64,000 bases of DNA, taken from positions 1 through 64,000 of the forward strand of contig JAOVVO010000189.1 in assembly GCA_028564675.1 (NCBI GenBank). The letters are read 5' to 3'. The notes below the pieces were generated by a model, which saw only the letters and a program-made list of their open reading frames with translations, had not been told where the DNA came from and did no database searches. Origin of the DNA: Onchocerca lupi. Its lineage: Eukaryota > Nematoda > Chromadorea > Rhabditida > Onchocercidae. This document shows positions 11,460 to 22,128 of this stretch, piece after piece. A program made the translations under genes and the position numbers. The stretch's first letter is position 1, and every line of letters starts with the position of its first letter.

Positions 11460-14400
11460 ATGGAGAAGTGTTCAAGATGCAATGAGGATGATGAAATGAA
11501 AAGTCAGCAATTTACATCACTTCAAAGAGAATCGGCGGGATTTCTACGAAGAACATTTAGCTTTCAGGTTTTGTTTTCTTATTTTCATTACTTCATTTTT
11601 GCAGTTTGATTGAATTTAGCTCATTTTCCATTTATATTTACTATAGATTATTTGACCTAATTTATTTTTTGATTTTATTCGTTAGAGATATTGGCGTTTT
11701 TCACAGATGAATGGGGGTAAATGAAGATGATTTGCCTTGTTTCTTTAAATCATTTAAAAATTTTTTCCTCACTGATTTCCACCAGTAACGACAATTCCTG
11801 AAGCGAAAAAATCATCTGTCTTTTTATTTAATATCACCAAATTTGTTTTTTTTGAAATTTGCTGGAGCTGTTCCCAGTAAATTCAATTTTCAGTAGTAGC
11901 ATTTTTGAAGTTTTTATAAATTCTTAAGTTTAATGGTTATTTGAAAAATTTTGGTAATCTATTCTCATATTCTAAAGCACTCATCTAGGAAATGATGAAA
12001 ATGAAGGGAAGCTAGAGAAAAAAAAAGAAAGAAATTGAACGACTTGCGTATTTTCGTTCAGTTGAATAAGCAAAAGTTTTTATTCGGAAGTAATGGATTG
12101 ATTTTATGCATAATTATTTTTCCAAAAGGTATGTTTCTATAGTGCACAATTCATTGATTTATTGCGAAGTAATAACGTTTGCAATCTTCGCTTCTTAATT
12201 TTTTGTCGTCACTAGTTCAAAGGGTAATTTTAGGTTCAAATTTATGCAGAATTGTTGGATTGCAAAATTTCGAACTTTGTAATTTCGACTTCGATTTTTT
12301 TATGATAAATAACTATTACCATAAAAAGAATTATTATATAACGACTTTGATTTTTTATATTTTAGTTATTGGAAAAAATGGAGTTTTTAGTATTTGATTT
12401 ATGGACTGAATCGCAAGCAGTGAGTACCAGTATTTCCTGATATTTTTATTTTTTTTAGAAACCACAATCAAATTTCACTTTTTGTAAATTAATATTTTTA
12501 TCAGTTATTGTTAGAAAGAACATTGCTAACATAAACATTCAGCTTTATTAAAATATAACATCCTGAAAGTCTGCTATGGATTGACAGTTAATCATCTTGA
12601 AAATGTTTTTGATTTTTGCTTCATTACAGATTTATAAGCATGTTATATTGTTCTTCAATATCATAACCAACGACTATATTACCAACATTTTCAATTTCGG
12701 GAAGAAAGGACTAATATAAGATTGTGTTGCAGCGATATGAACTTGTGATTGTCTGAGAAAGGTTTTGGTAGTGCTGATGAAAGACATAATTGGTTTAGAA
12801 ATAAAGCAAACATAAAAAGCAATTTTAAAAAGAATATAAGAAAGAAAATTTTCATAATAGTAATTTCTCTTTTTAAAACCTGAAAGGTGTAATCCTGTCA
12901 GCTGCTAACTCAGTTCCCGAAGAAAAGTGTGTATCTTCCTATTCTCTTATTCCTTTAGCTAGCTGCCCGGTACATGCTGCTATAATGTTTATTTTATTGA
13001 ATTGTCTCGCAGCTACCAACGATCATAACATCACTTCATCAGTCGTTTGTAAAATTGTTTTTTCTATTTTGCTTTTTATTATGTTCTTGAAATGGTACTG
13101 TTGGAAATTAATTCTAATAGAAATTGGATACTAAATAAGAAATGATATAATTAGATGAAACTAGCAGTAATTGTGTTTGACGTAGTTAAAGAGATGTTAT
13201 ATTTTCGTCCTCAGTTTTCTTCATTTTATGTCTAATTTTATCGTTTTTAGCGAAAGAACATATATTTACAGATTGGAAAAACAAAGGAATTATTTAAACT
13301 GGATCCTGAAACTAGTGCAATGATTAAATTCCGGTACAAAGACATTTCAAAACATGTTATTTGGCAAGATTGCGCATTACCTGAGGAGTATAATCGAAGT
13401 TGTTTGGTTAGTGCTTTCCATGTATTTTTCTGGATTATCTTATTGTTAGTTGAAAATAGTTTTATATTTTAGAAATTATTTCGCTAAAAAAACTTCCTAG
13501 TATGGAGTAGTATGCTAGCTTTCTGCCACTTTTTTGGTTATATTTGTTCTTTTCGCTCAAGCGAATACTTAGTTCCATATCTGGGATTAAGTATTTAGCG
13601 AAAGAAGCCAAACAGCGTATTTTTTTTCCTTCTTCACTCTAATTGTTCAGTGCAAATGCTCTTCATTTTCTTAGGGTAATCATTAATTGTCAGAAAAAGG
13701 AAATTTCCAGACTTTAAGTTCGGATCATTCTAAGCGCACAACCGTTCGCTATATTCATGCCGGTAATCATCAAGCGACAATTTTAAGACTTAAAGATGAT
13801 AGAGTTGCAGGAAAAAATTTGTCAATTGTACCTTTTGGCTCACCAAAAACATTTCCAAGAACTAAGGTTGGTGTTACATCATAGCAATAATAATAGGAAT
13901 TTCTTTTTTACTTAAATGATCTCACATTATTTTTAATTTTAATGCTTTTAATTGTAATTCAGGCACTGGTATAATTGTTTCAAATCTTTTAATAAAAACT
14001 ATTTCATTTTATTAGTCAGTTCATTACAGCGATTTATTTGAAAACTAAATAAATTAAAAAAATATCTTTATTCGATTCTTTTGAATATAATTTCAACTGT
14101 TCTTCATGAGATTATTCGGTATATATGTTAGAGTACTTAGTAGGCTATTTAGAACTCTGTTTTTTTTCTTTCTTTTTTTTTTTTTTTTTGATATTATCTA
14201 TATAACATTGCTTTTTAAAGTAGATCAATTGTTTTTGTTAGATCTCAAATTTTTTTCCTTTTTTTTTTTAAGTTTTTTGTTTTCTTTAAAAGTTCTTTCA
14301 GTTTTCAACGAATGGTCAGGTTGAGTTGTGATTTGTTGGATATCCTAGACCAACCCATCTTTTTACTTTCTTTTCCAGTTTTTATTTTTCAGAATGATGG

Positions 14401-14786
14401 ATTCAAAAGTTTCAGTGCATAAAATTTTAATTTTAGTGAAAAATTTTTTCCAGTATCAAAAACAACAACTGTTTTGTACTGTTCATCCTGCTCGAATTTT
14501 GCCATCCACAAGTTCGCCAAAAGTTGGAGAAGAAAAGCAAATCAAACGAGCTGCATCGTTGAATCTAGGAACAAAAATCAGTGAAAGAGTAGTAGATATT
14601 GAAGATGATCGGACACCGATCTTGAAGCGAGTAATCAATTCAGTAAGACGTTCCGAATCTAGTGATGAAAATGAATCAATTGTTAATATGACGGCTCCAC
14701 GGGTACAAGATGAATCTGGTTTTTGCGAAAGTGATGTTGCCGGTCATAGTGATATTGAACCCGATTTGCAGATTTGGAGATTTTAA
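11460..14786 (+). CDS. uncharacterised protein, four exons
   Basis: I do not recognise this gene. Four exons join in phase: 11460-11567, 13272-13410, 13694-13866 and 14454-14786, giving 250 residues. Exon 1 is a Cys-containing start (MEKCSRCNEDDE) ending GFLRRTFSFQ. Exon 2 has a compact segment with KFRYKDISKHVIWQDCALP. Exon 3 is basic (RTTVRYIHAGNHQATILRLK). Exon 4 is Ser-, Glu- and Asp-rich and probably disordered, with RRSESSDENES. Exon 2 to exon 3 keeps the frame only if the second of two GT sites four bases apart is used (13411, not 13407). The AATAAA at 14913-14918 fits as its poly-A signal. The first intron is long (1.7 kb), so a missed exon or a different start is possible. No transmembrane segment or known catalytic motif is visible. 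Confidence 0.6.
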
Positions 14787-14912
14787 CGAGCATTTAAATT
14801 TCATAGACTATCCCCGTTTTATATGAGATTCATCGTTTCGAGTTTTTCAACTAATATCTTGAGGAATACAGTATTAATCGCAAATTTTATTTATATGAAT
14901 GCTTCGGTACAG

Positions 14913-14918
14913 AATAAA
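14913..14918 (+). terminator. candidate poly-A signal for uncharacterised gene
   Basis: AATAAA about 130 bases after the stop codon. Confidence 0.35.
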
Positions 14919-15379
14919 TTTACTGTATTTTCATTATGATGTCTTCTTTTATTTGGGCTTAAGAATAAAATTCTGTATCGGATTGTGGATTCGATAGGTT
15001 TTTTTCCTAAATTATATTAATTTTTTTTTCTTTTCCCTAAAATCGGACATGGAATTACCAGAAGTCATGATTTCATGTTCATAATTCAAATATCGAAAGA
15101 GAAAAAAAGGACTGGAGTAAACTTTGATATGGTATTGCATTATTTCTATATTTTTTCGATATATTGGAGTTGCTTATCGTTTCTATTATTTCTTATAGCA
15201 CTGGCATTAAGACATGTTCACTTGGCATAATTCAAATCTTTGTGCTTCAACACTTCACATGTTTTTTACACTTTTATAACCTTTAATAATCTGTGATTTC
15301 TCATATTTCTTGAGACATATTTTATATGCTTTTGAGTTTTTGAAGATTTCACTGGATATTAAGAAAGTTAGCAAAATGT

Positions 15380-15447
15380 AAATAATTAAGTCAAGTAAGC
15401 AGTAATGGAGTCGTTAAATAATTAAGTAAGTAGTAGTAATGGAGTCT
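15380..15447. repeat. imperfect direct repeat, two copies
   Basis: Two copies of a unit of about 31 bases, each containing AATAATTAAG and ending AGTAATGGAGTC, lie almost back to back at 15380-15412 and 15417-15447. Confidence 0.6.
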
Positions 15448-17870
15448 ATTCAATTTGAGCTTAGTTCTGTTTTCCTTTTTTATCCATTGTGATTTGGGAA
15501 TTTCATTGCATCCATGATTGAAATTATCAATTGTTACTTATCACTTTGAGATATACTCTGTTCATGATAGTGTTAGAGTGAAATATATTGGAATCAAAAA
15601 TAGGTAATTCCTTCATATAATACAAGCATTTTGCAACTCCATTGTTGAGTGTATTTTCATCTGTGGTTGTGAATTTTTTTTTTTTGCTTACATGTAAATA
15701 TTTCATTCCATAATTGTTAATTTCTATTTTCTGTTTGTTTCAAATTAAATTTAACATATCTGTTCTCTGAATAAAAAATTCCCTTATCTCGAAAGAAATT
15801 TAATAGTAGAAGCGTATAATGAATTTTATACAACATCTGGATAGATTATTTTTATAGCTTTGCTGAAAAGATTTTATGTCGCGGTTAGATAGCTTTATTG
15901 CGGTTGGATTGAAAAAATTAATTATATTTGTATTGGCTTTTATTTAGTGACAAAAAGGCTGTAAACGGAGTGCCTTAGAGAAGAGGAAAAGAAAAATATC
16001 TGATAGTATCCGGAGTGAAGATTTACAAATTTCCATAAAATATAAATTGAAGTTTCCAAAGTTTTCAGAAATTACCGTTGCCTCTCCTATAGAAAATTAT
16101 TGATCGGTGTTATAAATCCACTGGTGTTAAAAGAGACGGGAAGGCGATCATAAATCATAAATTCACATTGGAAAGCTTTGTGATCAGCTTTTTCTGAAAG
16201 AAATTAGTCGCAAATAAATGAAAGCTTGTAATCATAAAACTAATGTTCTCACTCATTGATGTCAGTAAACTATCATGTTTTTTCAACTAGATTGATGGTT
16301 TTGTATAACATAAATGAAATATGATTTTGAACAAATAAAACAAGTAAAATGTGAGGAGACATGATTAAATAATTAAATTTCTAATAAATCAGTTAAAAAA
16401 TCAAGTGCCTAATCAGTCAAAAGAAAATGATAAATTCTTCCAATTTCGTTTATTAAATAAATTGAAATGCAATCGAGCATATTTTATTATGTTTAAAATT
16501 CTTGTGAATTCATAATTTTCCGAAGCCAGAGAATTATAACAACATTTTGGCACAAAATTTTTCTAATTGTTTTGATTTCCCTGGATTGATTACTCTCTTC
16601 TGTGTAATTTATATTATATATTTACATGGTTGAAGTAGAGATGCGATAAGTTTTTCGCGTCGCAGAATTTTTAGAATCATTTTTTTTGCAGGACGGAAGA
16701 GTAAAAGAGTGAAAATGATGAATTGTAAAGTATATTCAACTTGATAAAGTTGGATTTATTAACTTGGATATAAACATCTTTTTTAGTTGATTGTGTCATT
16801 CACCTAGAATATATTTATATGTGTCGCAAAAATCATGTAATACAAAATGCTAACATGATGTGATTTGTATCGTAAATGATTAGACGGCTTTTCATTTGTA
16901 TCTTTCATATGTTTTATTTCCGATTCTCTTTAAAGTCTGAAGTGTTGCGATCTAAATTCCACTGAGCCAGTAGAAGAAATAATAGTTGGTGACAGTTCAA
17001 GCCATTTTAGGGTATCTTTATTAGCACTACTCATAAATGTTGCGGTTCCTTCATTTTTCCTACTAAAAAAAATAGTTGATTATTTTATGGCAAATGATAT
17101 CGCAGCATACTGTATGAAATCACTATTATTCATTAGATCATCAGCAACTTGATTGATGTTGGGATAAGCACTTTTAAATAAGGAAATTAAAGACGACTGC
17201 GTCATAATTAGTACTAATTGTGAAGCATTAATTGCTTCACTTCAGCTTATTTATTGAATTTTACGGAAATTACCTCTATTTTTAATTTGAAATTTAATGA
17301 CTTTCAATTATAAATCTATATGCTATCAATATAGCTAGCTCGAAATAAAAATATGCATCTAATTTAACGGAAAAGAGATGACGTGAAAGTAGCTTGTTTG
17401 GAAATATTTTGGAATGATAAGATGTGTAGACAAAGTAAATTATAAGAACATCACAATTAAGACAGCTTACTGTCATTCTTGTTGCAAATTAATTATATCA
17501 GCAGCAACTTGCGAAACAGAAAGCCGAACTTTTGACCCTTTCATTTTAATTTCAATTTTTTGACCTGAAATGCTGATTTGCTCGATTCTGGAACATTTTT
17601 CTCACTTTCTATCCTCTGGAAAGCATTATAAGATAACAGAAAAACTACGAAACGATATAAAAAATCTGTTTAGTTTTCTAATAAATAAATTTGAATCTAT
17701 GCCTTTTTCGAATGAATATTTCTTGCTCAGATTAACTACACTCTTCATCTTAGATGAATGCTTTGAGCTTTACAGGAGTTAAGGCCAAATATCAAAGGTG
17801 CTCAGAAACCTTTGAAAAACCTTTGGGACCTTTGCTCAAGGAACCTTTAAGGCTGAATAATGTACTCCAC

Positions 17871-17910
17871 ATTTTACATCATTTCGCCATGTGACGAAAT
17901 GATGTAAAAT
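17871..17910. repeat. perfect inverted repeat, 16-base arms
   Basis: Arm 17871-17886 (ATTTTACATCATTTCG) is the exact complement of 17895-17910, with an 8-base loop. The end of the right arm, GATGTAAAAT, is repeated once more at 17911-17920. Just upstream are several CCTTTG-containing repeats. Confidence 0.85.
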
Positions 17911-19611
17911 GATGTAAAATCACATAGCTAAATCAAAATTGAGGACCTTCAACATTGTCCATGCTTTGATCAATTATCCGAACTATATTTCTTATTCATT
18001 TCGCATTTTTATTATTTTTTCATATTTTCTAAAAATTTAAAAAGTAAGTAAAGAATTTAATGAGAATTTAAATGATTTCTTGATTTTGTATAAAATCGAG
18101 TCGATGTTATCTATTTATCATTAGTACCGCAATCAGAATCAAAAAATAGAATGAAAGAGAAAAATAAATGGATTCTGACAGAACAAGATATATTTTGATT
18201 ATTTTAATTGGAAAGAAAAGAATGAAGCAATATGTCTTCTCGCTTTCCAATATCTGAATTTTTACTTAGAAAATCTTTGAATTTAAGGACGGATAATTCC
18301 ATGACATACCTGCCCAGGTGATGACATTCAAATCTGTTAGAACCACAAATATGGAAAAGTAAGCATAGTGATGGGTCTCTCAGAAAAAAGAGATGGAAGA
18401 ATCTTCCGTGCTACTGAATTTCGTTAATCATTTTTATCGGGAGAACTAAGAGAGAAAGAAGTGACAAAAGTTGTAAAAAAGAAAAGGGCTTTTCAAACAA
18501 AATTTATCGAACATTATTTGCTTTTTTTTTTCCAAATCACTTCCATTATACGCAACATTTTCAAGAATATTTTTAATTTATATTGATGTAGTAACATTTA
18601 TTTCTTTTTTTTAAGGGTGTTGAAAGATTCATTTTCGGATCTTCACTGGGATTAGTGCTAATTTCTGAAGAGTATGTGATAAAGTGATAATGAACTCCAA
18701 TTTCTTTATTTCATTCTGTGTATTTCAATTTTTATATTCCATTAATTAATTATTATACTTCATCGATTGTTATTCTGCGCTAACAAATTTTTTTATGTCC
18801 TAATGATTGGTAGAAATAACAGTTTCTAATCTGAGTGTGAAGTAATTTGTAATTTGATCAATAAAGAACGACTGGACGAGAATGATTGAACATTTGGATC
18901 ACAATATTGATATTACAATATCTTTATAGCTATTTGAGTTCTTTTTTCCATGCTGAACAATGATTTTTTGGGCAACTGATGGCAGTAGCAGGAAATCGTT
19001 TTTCTCTAGTTTTCAAATTATTAGAGAATCACAAGTATTAGGAACAGATGGATTTATCTAGTTGGACATCAGTTTGGAATTTTGCTTTATGATAGATTAC
19101 TGATAACTTCTTGAGCAAGATTTCTTCTATCGCGATAATATAACCAACTCACAATGCCACCCAGCCATAATGATTTCCAAGAGTCTTTTTCTGGATTTTC
19201 GAAATGTACTGGGGAATAAAAACATCGATAGCTAATGATGATCCGTATTGAAAGTGTTCAGTAATCAACAACATATTGGATAAGGCATCATTTTTTTTTT
19301 TTTATTAAATTCCAATGAAAATTCTCTTGAAATCGAGAAAAAATTCTTTCATATCATGTGAGATTCATTCATCAGCTTTTATTCACTTTAATTTTAATCT
19401 TTTGTCAGTTATTTGGTTATTGATAATATAATGCACATAGTTAGTTATACATGTTCACTTTTTAATAATTTTCACATCACTTCTTTTCCATTTCTTTTAA
19501 TTTTGATTAAGTTGTTTTCATCTGCCAGACTCTCCAGTTTCATTTTCATGATAATCTTTCCAATGACATCAATCCTGTCACCAATTTCATCTACGAACTC
19601 TGTAAGACAAA

Positions 19612-20214
19612 TCATTTATAATTAATACCAGACTTCCTTAAAAATGCGTCATGAGCAATACGACTAGATGATTGAAGTTTTGATCGAGGATTCCGACTAT
19701 GAAACTGATCTTCTTGCTGGCCATATATATGACAATTTCAAGAATGAGCTTATTTTTAAAATTAGTCTGTACAATTAATAATAAATAAGTATTGTTCCTA
19801 CCGATAACGATATATCCGTGAACGGGAGCGAGAACGAGGACGTGAACGAGAAAGACGACGACGAGAAAGAGTGCGACGAGGTCGTAAACGGCGGGGAGAC
19901 CTAGATCGGCGGTGGCGGCGGGAGCTTGAACGACGACGGCGACGACTGAGACTTGGACGGCGGCGACGTCGCAAACTACGGCGTAATCTTGGTCTATATA
20001 AGCTGCGGCGTGATCTTGATCGATATCGTCTGCGCCTTCTGCTCGGCACCAATCCCAGCAAATCAAAATCCGCTAGTGATCGTGAACGTGTTCGTGAGCG
20101 AAGACGTCTACGACGCCTCACGGGTATTACTGAAAGAGACATTACGCTCCTACGCGGTGTACGAGAACGACTTCTGGTTCTCCGTGTATGTGACCGCGAA
20201 CGTCGATATGGCAT
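19612..20214 (-). CDS. small arginine/serine-rich (RS) protein
   Basis: Minus-strand exon 20214-19802 encodes 137 residues dominated by RS and RR runs (for example RSRSRTPRRS and RPRSRSRSR), typical of RS domains that mediate splicing-factor contacts in the nucleus. The frame meets a stop at 19798, but GTAGGA at 19801-19796 is a good donor. Using it with the acceptor TTTCATAG ahead of 19696 keeps the frame and adds a second exon (19696-19612) that is again basic and serine-rich and ends HDAFLRKSGINYK. The total is about 165 residues. No RRM is visible, and the frame is closed just upstream of the ATG, so this is not simply the tail of a longer SR protein in the same exon. The low stop content of CGN codons leaves several frames open on both strands; the RS reading is preferred on composition. 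Confidence 0.65.
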
Positions 20215-22128
20215 CTTTTATTATTAATAATCCTTTATTCCTCGAATATATCGATTGCTTCAGTAAATCCAATGCTAATAATTCCCGTTTCTTTCAGTCA
20301 GTATTTCATATGGACAGTAAGGAAAAAGAACTAAAGTATAAAATGAATGCGATTATTTAAGGCACTCTTTTTAAAGGCTTTCTAACACCAAATTAATGTA
20401 AATTGGAAATATAATTTTCTATTTATTATGCAAATTCGAATCATTCGAAAATCTTTAATTTATTGTTAAACGAGCAGAATTTGTACGATATGCAAATTTC
20501 CAAATTCTTTTTCGAATTACTGATGAAATGATAGCAATATTGTTTAATATAATTCATTTCTGTTTCGGTAAATACTACTTTTATTTAATCGAAATGAGAA
20601 TTTTTCTGAGGCAATTGTTGGCGAAAGGACACGAAAGTACTACTTATCTGTTAATCATTTGCGATTTTTAAAGATTTTATACATTCATTTGAAATTCATT
20701 TTATTTTAAACTATTTTCAAAAAAAAATTTTATTTTAAACTATTTTCAGATTTTGAAAATGTCGAAATGGAATACTTGAAATAACACAACTTTTCAGTCT
20801 TGTCGAAAATCCTGCACTGTAATTGGTCAAATTCTGTGGTAAAGCAAGCCGAAATGGTTTTCATTAAACATTTAAAATATTTTTTTAAACGTGTGAATTA
20901 CAAATTTAAAGCGTGCAGATAAGAAAAATATGAGGTCAATTGAATTGAATGCTTCTCATTACACATTAGTTCTAACTGACAGTAGCAACTTTTTGCTCAT
21001 TCCACGATAATTAATGGCGAAACTAATTGTCTTGATTTATTCCTATCAATCTTTGTCCACAAATTTCCGGACAGCAAGCTTTTTGGGCGATATTCAGGAA
21101 GAATGCAAGCAAATAAATGGCCAAGTGATGATCGATATGAATACACACAACACACTCCATCTCACAACCAGAGAGGTCTTCCAAGGGAAGGAATAGTCAA
21201 CCTTGCAGAAAACATCCATTAGGTTTAAATTGCCGCTTCTCGCAAACTTCAAATGAGCGACATCGATGTATTCTTCCTCTCCTCCACATGCGAATGGGGT
21301 TGACGTGTCGTAAAGTTGGATTTATGAATATTCTCCATTTACTGGCAACTTGGTTTACTTAAGTCACGTAATGCCATAACGTGACTTCCCTACTATCACG
21401 CTTTCATCTCTAGTTTATGGCTAACTTCCTACATGGTGTTAGCAGGAGAATTCATTCGGAAATTTGCTTGCTTCTGCAGAGAGGACTGATATATTGTGCC
21501 ACCTGTGATTAACTTTTCCATTCTTTGTCAATTCCATCGATTCACATGTTTGCTGTATAAATTTTTCCGGACTTATTCAAAAATCAATCAAAAGGGTGCT
21601 GTTATGTTTTATCATTGTCATTGTAAGAATGGAATCTTTTAGTGTCACATTTTCTCTCATACTTGAATAGGAATTCTCTGTCGGAAGGTAATGATGAAAT
21701 TGCTGGAAATACAATACAAATATGAATTATTACTTTTCTTCACACAGAAATCGAAGTTGGAGTTGTTGGTTTGTATGAGGACTGAGATCGATATGATGGC
21801 CATTTTGGACTGAGAGTTTAAAAATTTTTGCCATTCATTAGATGGAAAACCTTTTGCAGTTAGATGGAAGAAGACATCGTTAAAATACGTGACATCATAT
21901 GTATTCGACTGTTTTTGTAGTTATATTCAACGTTGTGCCAAAATTTGTTCGGGAAAATTTTCTTTATTTTATACTGAAAAATTGACATTGCCTGCATCTC
22001 TGCAGTTTTAATTACTTTAATATCAGAGGCCGCATGTTATGATTCATTACTCGATAATATTTTCTACCTTATGAAACATTTCAGCACTTGTTTGGTGAAG
22101 AACAGTGTTGTGGTGGGACAGTAACGAT
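20215..22128. other. intergenic stretch between divergent genes
   Basis: About 1.9 kb between the starts of the RS-protein gene (-) and the PITP gene (+). It holds a tandem pair of a 21-base unit (20699-20719 and 20728-20748) and a short palindrome around 21361-21387 with AAGTCACG arms. No coding exon was seen. Confidence 0.45.
20699..20748. repeat. tandem pair of a 21-base AT-rich unit
   Basis: TTTTATTTTAAACTATTTTC followed by A occurs at 20699-20719 and again at 20728-20748, separated by an A run. Confidence 0.75.

Larger units (their letters stand above)
14787..19611. other. long intergenic stretch
   Basis: About 4.8 kb of AT-rich DNA between two convergent genes. It holds an AATAAA at 14913-14918, an imperfect direct repeat at 15380-15447, a series of CCTTTG-type short repeats at about 17795-17850, the perfect hairpin at 17871-17910, and a minus-strand AATAAA at 19378-19383 that suits the arginine/serine-rich gene. 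No convincing gene was seen; the frame 17570-17782 has no support beyond being open. Confidence 0.45.

Noticed and set aside
17570..17782. Plus-strand frame of 70 codons
   Set aside because: No family motif, no splice partners and no codon signal beyond being open in AT-rich DNA.
19953..20360. Plus-strand frame of 135 codons across the RS gene
   Set aside because: Best explained as a shadow of the stop-poor RS-coding exon on the other strand; kept only as a note in the findings.
21361..21387. Short palindrome AAGTCACG ... CGTGACTT
   Set aside because: Eight-base arms are too short to mean much without further evidence.
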